DNA from: Bacteriovorax sp. PP10
GTDB taxonomy: Bacteria > Bdellovibrionota > Bacteriovoracia > Bacteriovoracales > Bacteriovoracaceae
Reading direction: 5' to 3'
Assembly (NCBI RefSeq): GCF_035013165.1
Contig: NZ_JAYGJQ010000002.1
Location: forward strand, 930,001-994,000
Length of the DNA stretch: 64,000 nucleotides
Each line of letters begins with the position of its first letter. Positions within the stretch are counted from its first letter, which is position 1. Below the pieces are notes generated by a model. It worked only from the letters and a program-made list of their open reading frames with translations, made no database searches and had not been told where the DNA came from. Of this stretch, positions 51,129 through 60,300 are shown piece after piece. The position numbers and the translations under genes were made by a program.

Positions 51129-52454
51129 ATGGAAAACAACCTTCTAAATGACGATTTCTCTCTAGAAAACTTACTGGATAACTGGCAAAGCTTAACGCAT
51201 AACCAGCGTGAACAAGTGTTCATGATGCTTGGGCGTATTGACCAGGAAGAACTCTTTATTAATCTGTCGTCAGATTATCAGGCCGAAATTTTCGAACTGA
51301 TCCCACATGCTGAAAGACGTTCATGGATTCGTTTGCTGGCACCGGATGATATCGCCGATTTAATTCAAAATTTATTTGATGAGTCTCAAGCAGAAGCTCT
51401 TCGCTATCTTGATTATGCAACACTGGTAGAAGTTAAAGCGCTACTAGCGTACGCAGAAGATGAGGCGGGGGGATTAATGAACTCGCGTTTTGCTCGTCTT
51501 CGCCCGGAGATGACAGTAGAAGAAGCGATCAGATACCTGCGTGCTCAATCGAAATCACATATTGAAACAATTTATTACGCTTACGTTTTAGACCGTACAC
51601 AAATTCTTTTGGGTGTTATCTCTCTTCGTGAATTGTTCCTCGCTAAAGCGCAGACGACAGTTGAAGAGAATATGAACACTGACCTGGTGACGATTCTTCA
51701 AGATGAAGATCAGGAAAGTATTTCGAAAACTTTTTCTAATCACAATCTACTTGCGATTCCCGTTGTTGATGAAAACAATGTCATGAAAGGTATTATTACA
51801 GTAGATGACGTTGTTGAAGTTATCGAAGAAGAAGCGACTGAAGATATTCAAAAGATCGGGGGTATGGAAGCACTAGGTGAGCCGTATCTTGATATCAGTT
51901 TACCGTCGATGATTAAAAAACGTGCGGGTTGGCTGATGGCACTTTTCATTGGGGAAATGTTCACAGCAACAGCGATGAGCCATTACGAACACGATATCGC
52001 AAAGGCCGTTGTTCTCGCTTTATTCATCCCACTTGTTATCAGCTCTGGTGGTAACTCTGGATCGCAAGCAACTACACTTATCATTCGTGCGATGGCACTT
52101 GGTGAAGTTCGTCTGCGTGACTGGTGGAGAGTTTTAAATAGAGAATTAATTTCAGGTGTATGCTTAGGTTTAATTCTTGGATCTATTGGTCTTATGAGAA
52201 TTTTATTATGGCCTGGTAAAGAAACACTTTATGGTGAGCACTATGTTTTAGTGGCGGTCACAGTTGCTTGTAGTTTAGTGGGGATTGTATTGTGGGGGAC
52301 ACTTGCAGGATCAATGCTTCCATTTTTACTGCGAAGATTAGGTCTCGATCCGGCCACTTCGTCTGCACCATTTGTCGCGACATTAGTCGATGTAACAGGA
52401 TTAGTCATTTATTTTACTGTGGCGAGCCTATTCCTAAAGGGCATTTTGCTCTGA
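51129..52454 (+). CDS. mgtE: Magnesium transporter MgtE
   Basis: 441 residues: an N domain of short helical repeats (about 1-130), two CBS domains (about 130-255), and five membrane helices. The pore signature is present as VISSGGNSGSQATTLIIRAMALGEV, and PATSSAPFVATLVDVTGLVIYF is the second conserved helix. The CBS/N domains close the pore at high cytoplasmic Mg2+. There is no ribosome site before the ATG; GAATAT at 51114-51119 could alternatively be a -10 for a leaderless transcript. Confidence 0.95.
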   Translation: MENNLLNDDFSLENLLDNWQSLTHNQREQVFMMLGRIDQEELFINLSSDYQAEIFELIPHAERRSWIRLLAPDDIADLIQNLFDESQAEALRYLDYATLVEVKALLAYAEDEAGGLMNSRFARLRPEMTVEEAIRYLRAQSKSHIETIYYAYVLDRTQILLGVISLRELFLAKAQTTVEENMNTDLVTILQDEDQESISKTFSNHNLLAIPVVDENNVMKGIITVDDVVEVIEEEATEDIQKIGGMEALGEPYLDISLPSMIKKRAGWLMALFIGEMFTATAMSHYEHDIAKAVVLALFIPLVISSGGNSGSQATTLIIRAMALGEVRLRDWWRVLNRELISGVCLGLILGSIGLMRILLWPGKETLYGEHYVLVAVTVACSLVGIVLWGTLAGSMLPFLLRRLGLDPATSSAPFVATLVDVTGLVIYFTVASLFLKGILL

Positions 52455-52489
52455 CCCTAGTCCTTGAAAATACTCAATTTTATACTTAA

Positions 52490-52519
52490 AAATGGGATTA
52501 AAATTAATTAATCCCATTT
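52490..52519 (+). terminator. Terminator-like hairpin after mgtE
   Basis: A perfect 12-bp stem AAATGGGATTAA/TTAATCCCATTT with a 6-nt loop, 35 nt after the stop. The U tract is short, so efficiency is uncertain. Confidence 0.5.
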
Positions 52520-52606
52520 AAATCTCGTCTTAATATCATAGGTCCAGAATGTATCCATAGACAACCAACACTGCTCATAACGAGTGGTAGAATTATGGAG
52601 ATATTT

Positions 52607-52804
52607 ATGAAAAACGCACTAATCATCGCTCTTGCTCTTTCAACTGTTACAGCTTTCGCTGGAACAAAAGTTTCTAAAGAAGCTCGTAAAGAAGCTGTTA
52701 CTGCTTGTAAGTCAGAAGGTAAAACTAAGAAAGAACTTAAGTCATGTGTAAAAGCTAAACTTGCTGCTCCTACTGCTTCTACAGAAGCTGCTCCTGTAAA
52801 ATAG
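52607..52804 (+). CDS. Small exported protein, unknown
   Basis: 65 residues from ATG 52607, with GGAG (52597-52600) 6 nt upstream; ATG 52595 overlaps that site. A signal peptide ends TAFA, leaving a 45-residue Lys/Ala-rich peptide with two cysteines (TACKSEGKTKKELKSCVKAKL) that could form one disulfide-linked helical hairpin, similar to PsiF-like repeats. Followed by a strong terminator. Confidence 0.68.
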   Translation: MKNALIIALALSTVTAFAGTKVSKEARKEAVTACKSEGKTKKELKSCVKAKLAAPTASTEAAPVK

Positions 52805-52828
52805 TTTTTTGCCCTATATTGATTAAGC

Positions 52829-52865
52829 AAAAACGGGAGTGTTAAAACTCCTGTTTTTGTTTTTC
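52829..52865 (+). terminator. Intrinsic terminator
   Basis: AAAAACGGGAGT pairs with ACTCCTGTTTTT (one G-U) around a 6-nt loop, followed by GTTTTTCTTTT. It ends the small exported gene and overlaps the 3' end of the convergent transporter. Confidence 0.82.
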
Positions 52866-53741
52866 TTTTGATAAGGCCAGCAAGACCATCGCAATCAAAA
52901 TTAAAACCCCGCCGCTAATTTGAATCATAGATAATTTTTCTTCCAACACCATAGCTGCAATCAAAACTCCAAAGAGAGGCTCTGTCGTGCTTAAGATCGA
53001 AGCTTCGCTCGAAGTGATTCTTCTTAAACCTGCAAGAAATAGTGTCATCGCCATGAATGAGCAGATGATGGCCATGCCTATGATAATGGCCGGATGACTT
53101 ATGACAATTGAAACGGGTCTTTCGAAATTATGAAAATGAATAAGAGATAAGACAGTCCCCGCACCAAGCTGTACGTAAAAAGATGAAGGCATCGCGGGAA
53201 CATCACTTAAGTATTTTCTTGAGTACATTATGTAGATTGAATAAAAAAAGGCGGCACCAACTCCGTAGAGTAAAAACTTTGGATCACTGATTGAAAGCTC
53301 TCCCCAGACTAAACCAATCATTCCGACAGAAGCGAGGCCCAGGGCCATGACTCCTTTTTTTCCCAGATGCTCTTTTAAAATAAATTGAGAAAGTACTGCG
53401 ACCATCACTGGGTAGGTATAGAGAAGTAAAACTGTGAGTGAAGCTGAGAGTCCAGTCAGAGCGATAAAAAAGAAACTAGAAAAAAGTGCGTATCCACAAA
53501 TTCCTAAAAGAAGAGAGGAGATTAATTGGAAGCGAGTAAGAATAAAAGATTTCGGATTCGTGAAGAGGATTGTGAGTCCCATAAAAATGGCCGAGATTGA
53601 ATAACGAAGGGCCAGCAATTCTCCGGGCCCAACCGAAACTCTGTAGGCCATTTTCCCAAAAAAACCTAAAGCGCCAAAACACATCCCGGAAAGGATAATT
53701 TGGATAAAGCCTACTTGTCTGCTGCTAAGATTTTTAAACAT
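52842..53741 (-). CDS. EamA/DMT-superfamily transporter
   Basis: 299 residues with about ten membrane segments in two EamA repeats: QIILSGMCFGALGFFGKMAY and ALRYSISAIFMGL in the first, YSIYIMYSRKYL and SSEASILSTTEPLFGVLIAAMVLEEKL in the second. The TTEPLFGVLIAAMVLEE block is the family hallmark. Exports small metabolites (amino acids, nucleotide-type compounds); substrate unknown. It follows the cysteine-cluster gene by 3 nt in one operon. Confidence 0.93.
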   Translation of the reverse strand: MFKNLSSRQVGFIQIILSGMCFGALGFFGKMAYRVSVGPGELLALRYSISAIFMGLTILFTNPKSFILTRFQLISSLLLGICGYALFSSFFFIALTGLSASLTVLLLYTYPVMVAVLSQFILKEHLGKKGVMALGLASVGMIGLVWGELSISDPKFLLYGVGAAFFYSIYIMYSRKYLSDVPAMPSSFYVQLGAGTVLSLIHFHNFERPVSIVISHPAIIIGMAIICSFMAMTLFLAGLRRITSSEASILSTTEPLFGVLIAAMVLEEKLSMIQISGGVLILIAMVLLALSKEKQKQEF

Positions 53742-53744
53742 CCC

Positions 53745-54356
53745 TTAATTGTATAGGGCAAGCGCCGTATCTAAAAGGGCCTGAGGAATATTTTGTTTAA
53801 TCCATGGAAGATTTAACTCTTTTCTAATTTGGGCGTTTACCAAATCTTCTTTAGATTGGAAGGAATGCTCTCGAACTTCCAGCACTTCAATGTTTGATGA
53901 GCAAGTTTGTCCATTATCATCACTGGTTTTTGGATTGAAGCCTAGACATCCATAAGGTTTGGCCGAACGGGAAAGACCACAGCCAAGGGATCCATTATTA
54001 AAAAATGGGCAGGTGTAGTTTTTTCTTAATGCTGATGAATTTTTTTTGCCGGTGTAGATTTCAACGTTCAGGCGGTAACCTGAAACTGTGCTGGTCATGC
54101 GTTCTTTAAAGGCGCTCATTTGGGAATTGTCGAATTGGTCGACTTGTAAACTTTGTAAAATTTCTAAGGCCTCGATAGGTGTGATTTGCATCGAGTTTGC
54201 CTGGGAAGTGCAGCAGGTTCCTGGACATGTAAAACAATGGATTGTTTTACCTTCCAGGAGTTCCATCTCTTTGATCAGTGCAAATCTTCTGTCATGGGAA
54301 GACGGAAGTCCGTTAGTCTCATAGAGATCACTTAAATAATTTTTTAGCTCTGGCAT
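53745..54356 (-). CDS. Cysteine-cluster protein (YkgJ-like)
   Basis: 203 residues with cysteines arranged as HCFTCPGTCCTSQAN, YTCPFFNNGSLGCGLSRSAKPYGC and QTCSS, resembling the metal-binding pattern of YkgJ-type proteins. The later part is helical. Function is unknown; a metal cluster is inferred. Heads an operon with the EamA transporter. Confidence 0.75.
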   Translation of the reverse strand: MPELKNYLSDLYETNGLPSSHDRRFALIKEMELLEGKTIHCFTCPGTCCTSQANSMQITPIEALEILQSLQVDQFDNSQMSAFKERMTSTVSGYRLNVEIYTGKKNSSALRKNYTCPFFNNGSLGCGLSRSAKPYGCLGFNPKTSDDNGQTCSSNIEVLEVREHSFQSKEDLVNAQIRKELNLPWIKQNIPQALLDTALALYN

Positions 54357-54407
54357 GAATTATTCTTATCACGGCCGCGAATTCTGTGCAAATTTACGCA
54401 CCCCGTT

Positions 54408-54435
54408 TTGCCTAAGGAATTTTGTCTAATATACT
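54408..54435 (+). promoter_or_regulatory. Candidate promoter of the alkC operon
   Basis: TTGCCT at 54408-54413, 16 nt, TATACT at 54430-54435. The ATG lies 9 nt further with no ribosome site, consistent with a leaderless mRNA. Confidence 0.5.
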
Positions 54436-54444
54436 TTTAATCCT

Positions 54445-55551
54445 ATGGAACCTTTCAAAAATATGATCAATGACAAAGTAGCTCTTCAAACTGCAAAAGC
54501 TATCAGTCGCAACTATCCAGATTTCGATCAAAAGAACTTTATGAAAGGCATGAGTGATGCCCTGGCACCTTTGGAGTTAAAAGATCGCGTGATCTTTTTG
54601 GCCAACAGGCTTCATGAGTTTTTACCGAAGGACCTTAAAAAATCCCTGAAGATTTTAAAAGGGGCGATTCAACTAAACGAGAAAGACAGTGTAGGGCTTT
54701 CAGGTTTTGCTGCCTGGCCGTTAACTGAATTTGTCGCCCGCTTTGGACTTACTGAATTTGATTTATCAATGAATGTTTTAAAAGAGATGACGAAAGTTTT
54801 TACCGCTGAGTTTGCTGTCCGAGCTTTTTTTATTCACGATGAAAAAAGAACGCTGACGTTTTTTGAGTCATGGGTAGATGATAAAAATGAACATGTGAGA
54901 AGACTGGTGAGTGAAGGCTCACGTCCATTACTGCCTTGGGGGCAAAAGCTTCATAGTTTTGTGAAGGACCCGATGGCGACATGGGATCTTTTAGAAACAT
55001 TAAAAGATGATGAGTCGGAGTATGTGAGAAAGTCAGTGGCCAATCACGTGAATGACCATTCGAAAAATCATCCTGATCTCGTTGTGAAGAAATTATTGGA
55101 ATGGAAAAAAGCGAGTGCCGGCGATAAAAATGTCGACTGGATCATTCGTCATGCCAGCAGGACTCTGATTAAAAAAGGGCATCAGAAAGCTTTTCTTCTT
55201 CACGGAGTTGAGTCTGGTCTGGTGGAAGTGATCACTTCAAAAATTATCACGAAGAAAGTTGATCTTGGAAGTGTACTGCAAGTTGAAGTTGAATTTAAAA
55301 ACATGGGAAAGAAGAAATTAAAGATCATTCTTGATCATGAAGTTCATCTGTTAAAAGCAAACAGCACTCACAATATTAAATGTTTTAAAGGCAAGAGTAT
55401 TGAGCTTGAATCTTTAGAGCAAAAGAAAATGTCGTTTAACATTCCGCTGAAGCCGGTGACGACGAGAACGTATTATAGCGGAAAACATTACTGGAATATC
55501 AAAGTGAATGGGAAAAGCGAGGAAAGGCTGGCCTTCACTTTAAATGTATAA
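54445..55551 (+). CDS. alkC: AlkC-type DNA alkylation repair glycosylase
   Basis: 368 residues of HEAT-like repeats, matching AlkC/AlkD-type glycosylases that remove alkylated purines without base flipping. The family block RRLVSEGSRPLLPWGQKL followed by DDESEYVRKSVANHVNDHSK and WIIRHASRTLIKKGHQKAFLLHG is clear. The C-terminal about 110 residues are beta-rich (SVLQVEVEFKNMGKKKLKI), consistent with the immunoglobulin-like domain known in AlkC. Starts an operon with two exported-protein genes, which has no obvious functional link. Confidence 0.88.
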   Translation: MEPFKNMINDKVALQTAKAISRNYPDFDQKNFMKGMSDALAPLELKDRVIFLANRLHEFLPKDLKKSLKILKGAIQLNEKDSVGLSGFAAWPLTEFVARFGLTEFDLSMNVLKEMTKVFTAEFAVRAFFIHDEKRTLTFFESWVDDKNEHVRRLVSEGSRPLLPWGQKLHSFVKDPMATWDLLETLKDDESEYVRKSVANHVNDHSKNHPDLVVKKLLEWKKASAGDKNVDWIIRHASRTLIKKGHQKAFLLHGVESGLVEVITSKIITKKVDLGSVLQVEVEFKNMGKKKLKIILDHEVHLLKANSTHNIKCFKGKSIELESLEQKKMSFNIPLKPVTTRTYYSGKHYWNIKVNGKSEERLAFTLNV

Positions 55552-55566
55552 ATGGAGTTGTACACA

Positions 55567-56118
55567 ATGAAAAAAATGATTTTTGGTCTGGTTTTATTGA
55601 TGAGTTTAAGTGTCCACGCATGGGATGCTCCTGAGGTTTTTAAAGGGGCCTGCGATTATGGTTGCACGCCAAAAATGCAGGCGTTGTTCGATGAATTTTT
55701 AGCGACACCAAACGCTCTGGCATTTTATCCGGGAATGTATTCGGGAGAGTGTAATCATCTTTCAAGTTCACTTAATCCAGATACAACTCATTATGCAGGA
55801 ATGCTTTTTAATACTGACGAAATGGGCGCTTACATGACGGGCTCGATGCAGTATTTTGGTGAAAGTAATGGCCTTGGGAATTTGTCTTTTGAAGAAGCAA
55901 AAGAAAAGTTTTTACCTAACTGGAAAGGAAATGGAAGACTGACATTTCATCCAACGTCGACAACGACTCAGTTCTTAAACAAAGACGGCAACCCGCAAAT
56001 TATTTACTGGGCAAGACAGAACTTAGAAACAAAAGACATTCTCTTTCTTATGTATATGAAAGATTTCAGTACAGCTTTTTGCAGACTAAAACCTAATCCT
56101 AATGGATTTCCTCTATGA
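55567..56118 (+). CDS. Exported protein, unknown
   Basis: About 183 residues from ATG 55567 (GGAG upstream; the frame itself extends 5 codons further). Signal peptide ending VHAW. Two early cysteines (KGACDYGCTPKMQ) and one near the end suggest disulfides. A SGECNHLSSSLNPDTTHYAGM segment and tryptophan/tyrosine-rich strands suggest a small beta fold. No family recognised. It overlaps the sugar dehydrogenase gene by 4 nt (ATGA), so a periplasmic partnership is possible. Confidence 0.65.
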   Translation: MKKMIFGLVLLMSLSVHAWDAPEVFKGACDYGCTPKMQALFDEFLATPNALAFYPGMYSGECNHLSSSLNPDTTHYAGMLFNTDEMGAYMTGSMQYFGESNGLGNLSFEEAKEKFLPNWKGNGRLTFHPTSTTTQFLNKDGNPQIIYWARQNLETKDILFLMYMKDFSTAFCRLKPNPNGFPL

Positions 56119-57209
56119 AAAAATTCATCTTTCTAATCGCGGCACTTTCATCAATGAATATTTTTTCTAAAGACTATGTCTCTGAGGGACAAAAGTTTAC
56201 AGTCGAAACTCTTTTTGAAGGAAAGGATGTGATCTGGGGATTTGATTTTTTAAATCCTAAAGAAGAAAGTCTTATGATTTTCACTGAGCGCGATGGAAAG
56301 ATGAGAGTTCTTGATTTGAAAACTAAGAAGGCAACTGAAATAACGGGAGTACCAAAAGTTTTCAATCATGGTCAAGGTGGGTTGCTTGATGTTTATGTTA
56401 AAAATGATGAAGTGTTTTTAACATACTCGGACCCTGTCGACAAAAAAGGCACGACGAGTTTAATGAAAGGAAAACTTTCAAGTGATAAGAAGTCTTTTAC
56501 CGGTACGAGAATCTTCCAGGCAAAGGCACTTGAGAGTACGGGTGAGCACTTTGGATCACGTATCGCTATCGATAAAGATGGATTCCTTTTCATGGGTGTT
56601 GGTGAAAGAAATATTCGATCCCGCGCTCAGGATTTAACTACTCATCATGGAAAAATTCTTAGACTTACGACTGATGGAAAGGCACCGAGTGATAATCCCT
56701 TTGTAAAAACGAAAGATGCACTTCCTGAGATCTGGAGTTACGGTCACAGAAACCCACAAGGATTAATTATTGATTCGAAAGGTGTTTTATTAGATGCAGA
56801 GTTTGGCCCACGTGGTGGTGATGAAGTTAATTTAATTGAAAAGGGTGCAAACTACGGATGGCCTGTGATTACTTACGGCCGCGAGTACTGGGGACCAACC
56901 ATTGGAACGACAGAAAAGGCGGGAATGAAGCAGCCACTCTATTATTGGGTTCCATCAATTAGTCCTTCGGGGATGATGATGTATGAAGGAAGGGCCTTTC
57001 CAAAATTTGAAGGAAATTTATTTTTAGCAACATTAGCGGGGAGTCATCTTCACCGCATCGTGACTGATGCTCATCGAAAAATCGTGAAGGAAGAAAAGCT
57101 TCTGGAAGACTTAGGAGAGCGTTTTAGACAAGTAAAAACAGGCCCCGATGGGCTCATCTATTTATCTACTGATAGCGGTAAAATCTTAAGACTAAAACCA
57201 GTACCATAA
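56115..57209 (+). CDS. PQQ-type soluble aldose sugar dehydrogenase
   Basis: 364 residues with a signal peptide (ending IFS). A six-bladed beta-propeller of the Asd/YliI type: VIWGFDFLNPKEESLMIFTE, GQGGLLDVYV, FGSRIAIDKDGFLFMGVGER, HHGKILRLTTDGK, IWSYGHRNPQGLII, FGPRGGDEVNLIEKGANYGWP and YWVPSISPSGMMMY. The family oxidises aldoses with PQQ and Ca2+ in the periplasm. No PQQ biosynthesis genes are in view. Confidence 0.92.
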   Translation: MKKFIFLIAALSSMNIFSKDYVSEGQKFTVETLFEGKDVIWGFDFLNPKEESLMIFTERDGKMRVLDLKTKKATEITGVPKVFNHGQGGLLDVYVKNDEVFLTYSDPVDKKGTTSLMKGKLSSDKKSFTGTRIFQAKALESTGEHFGSRIAIDKDGFLFMGVGERNIRSRAQDLTTHHGKILRLTTDGKAPSDNPFVKTKDALPEIWSYGHRNPQGLIIDSKGVLLDAEFGPRGGDEVNLIEKGANYGWPVITYGREYWGPTIGTTEKAGMKQPLYYWVPSISPSGMMMYEGRAFPKFEGNLFLATLAGSHLHRIVTDAHRKIVKEEKLLEDLGERFRQVKTGPDGLIYLSTDSGKILRLKPVP

Positions 57210-57288
57210 GTTACCAATACGGAACCTAACTTAGTCAAAGCTTAGGCTGACAACTCTTCCAATGACAAAACTTTAAAAGTGGCAGAAA

Positions 57289-57328
57289 ATGAGAGGGAAT
57301 TATTAATGACTCTCTCATCTTATTGAGG
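57289..57328 (+). promoter_or_regulatory. Mini leader frame and hairpin before the sulfoxide-synthase fusion
   Basis: AGAGGG at 57292-57297 sits 8 nt before an ATG (57306) that opens a six-codon frame (MTLSSY). Its TGA (57324-57326) overlaps GAGG (57325-57328), the ribosome site of the main gene. ATGAGAG and CTCTCAT can form a hairpin around this start. It may couple translation to the main gene. Confidence 0.35.
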
Positions 57329-57333
57329 CCCTT

Positions 57334-60300
57334 ATGTCTGTCAGTATCACACGAAATCCGAACCTCTCTAAGGCCGGAAAACAAGTCACTTTCGAACACC
57401 AGTTAAAAAAAGAATTTGGTGATTCATGGTGGACTGGTTTGCCTCCAGAAAAATGTCCTGGTTTTGATCAGGAAAGAAATTGTCTGGTTGCTCTACCATT
57501 ACTTAATCTTAGTATCTGTACGCGCGAAGATATCTTAGCTTACTTCAATAACTCATGGACACTGACAGAATTACTTTTTCAAAGTTTAAAAGTTGAAGAA
57601 GCTTATATCAGACCTCCATACCACGCTCTAAGACATCCACTTATTTTTTATTATGGTCACCCGGCAGTTTTATATATTAATAAACTCCGCCTGGCCGGAT
57701 TCCAAAGTGAGCCGATCAATATCTATCTGGAAAAAGTTCTGGAGACTGGTGTTGATGAGATGAGCTGGGATGATATGTCCAAAAACGAAATGAACTGGCC
57801 GAAAGTTTCTGCTGTTCATGCGTATCGAAAAATCGTCTATGACATCATCGTTGACTTGATTAAAACTCACCCGGACTTAAATCAATTAAAGACTCACAAT
57901 CAGTCTTCACCATGGTGGTCACTATGGATGGGAATGGAGCACGAGAAAATTCACTTTGAAACTTCAAGCGTATTGATGCGTGAACTTCCGATTGAGTATG
58001 TTGAAACTCCAAAGTTCTGGGTGCCACTTCACCCGTCGAAAAATACTCCGAAGAATATTATAGAAAATTCTTGGGAGAAAAAAACAGGTGAGACTGTCAC
58101 AATTGGAAAACCTTTTGAGACTGAATCTTATGGTTGGGATAATGAATACGGAAGCCGTACTGTTAGTATTAAAGATTTTGAGTATACAAAAAATCAAATC
58201 ACTAATCATGAATACTTAGATTTCGTGGCCTCTGGTGGATACATCACTGATAAGTACTGGAGCGAAGAAGGACTTCTTTGGAGAAAATTTAGAAACACTA
58301 AACGCCCGACGTTCTGGGTAGCAACAGGCCCTGAAGGCTCACACGAGTATGAGCTAAGAACTGTTTTTGAAATGATTCCTCTTCCAATGTCATGGCCGGT
58401 AGAAGTAAACTTTCACGAAGCCCAGGCCTTCTGCAATTGGAAAACAGAATTAGATAAAACCAATTTGAAATACCGTCTGTTAACTGAAGCAGAATTCGTT
58501 TCACTAACTCCAAAAACAAAAGATCCTGTTTTACAAAAACACGCTTATAAAACTTATAAAGGTTTTACTGACTACAATGATGAGTACAAACAAAATTTTA
58601 ACTTCATCTGGTCATCGGCAAAAGACGTAAACAGCGACCTGTACGGAAATACATGGCACTGGTTAGTCGATCAGTTCAATCCGCTTGAAGGATTTAAGAT
58701 CGATCCATTGTATGATGATTTTTCTACACCATGCTTTGATGGAAAACACCAAATGATCAGAGGTGGATCTTTCATGAGCTGTGGGCACGAAGCAAGTCAC
58801 TGGGCGAGATTTCATTTCCGTCCACACTTCTATCAGCACTCAGGTTTTAGAATGGCCGCAACTCTTGATGGATCAAGTGACAACGGAGCAAAACTTTTAT
58901 TAAAAGCAAAAGAGTACATTCACCCTCGTCGTGAAAACATCTTGGATCAGATGAATACGAAAGACTGGTGGAAAAACATTGAGCAGCCGCTTGAGTTAGC
59001 TCATGATGAAATGAAAGCGATCTTTGATCAGACTGAAACTCAAGTGTTGAAGTACATGGAAGAGATGCCTTCTAAATCTCCAATGGGGGAAGCTCATGAT
59101 CCGGCCGTTAATGGATTAAAAGAAAATTTCAGCATTCCATACCAAACGACAAAAAACTTTCCAGCTCACCCCGAAAATTACGGTGTGCTGATGAAAACTA
59201 TTTTTGAAGACATGGCAAAGTACTCACAGCTTCCAGGGCATCCGGGATTTGCCGCTTACGTTGCTGGTGCTGGAAACTTTATTTCTAATACAGCTCAATT
59301 GATTGCCCAGACACTAAATCCTTTCACTGGCCATTACATGATGGCACCAGGTCTTGTGACTCTGGAGATGGAAGTGATCAAGTGGTTTCAAACTTTAGTA
59401 GGCTACAATGAAATGTCGTCACAAGGGTTTTTAACAACGGGAAGCTCATACGCAACACTAAGTGCACTAGCAATGGCGAGAAAAGAAAAACTTGAAGGGC
59501 ATGACTTTTCTAAAGTCACAGCTTACGCTTCAAGTGACTCTCACCACTGTATTGCTAAAGCGTGGGCCATTTTAGGATTCAAAAAAGAAAACCTAAGACT
59601 TGTTCCTCTTCGCGATTTTAAAATGGATACAAAACTTCTTGAAGCTAAGGTTGAAGAAGATACTGCTCGTGGATTTAAGCCATTCTTAGTTGTGGCGACA
59701 CTAGGTTCAACAAAAACTGGTTGTGTCGATTCTCTTCAAGACATTCTTCCTATCTCGAAAAAACATAATCTATGGCTACATGCTGATGGTGCTTATGGTG
59801 CCTTGTTCATGCTGACAGGAGCGGGGAAAGAGATCTTAAAAGGAATTGAATCAACTGACTCAGTTGCGCTTGATCCACACAAAGCACTTTCTATTCCCTA
59901 CGGAACAGGATGTTTATTAGTAAAAAATAAAGATCATATGTTGTTTGATTATTTATCAGACGATTCATATATGCCACCTCGTCCAGTTGATCAGGTTGAC
60001 TATGCAGACATCACTCCGGAGCTCTCAAGAGACTTCAGAGGGCTGCGTGTATGGCTTCCGATTAAGACTCTAGGAATTGGTCCATTCCAATTAAACCTGG
60101 AAGAGAAATTAAAATTAGCAGAATGGTTAGCTAAAGAAATATCTCAGATTCCTGAACTTGAAATTGTTTCAAAACCAGAGCTGACGATTTTAACTTTCGC
60201 TCATAAAAAAGGCGACGAGGCGACGAAGAAGTTGATGGAAAAAATTAACAATCAAGGAACACTATTTTTGTCATCGTGTTCGATTGATGGAAAAGTCGCG

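Noticed and set aside
52504-52830. Minus-strand 108-codon frame
   Set aside because: Antisense shadow of the small exported gene, which has its own signal peptide, ribosome site and terminator.
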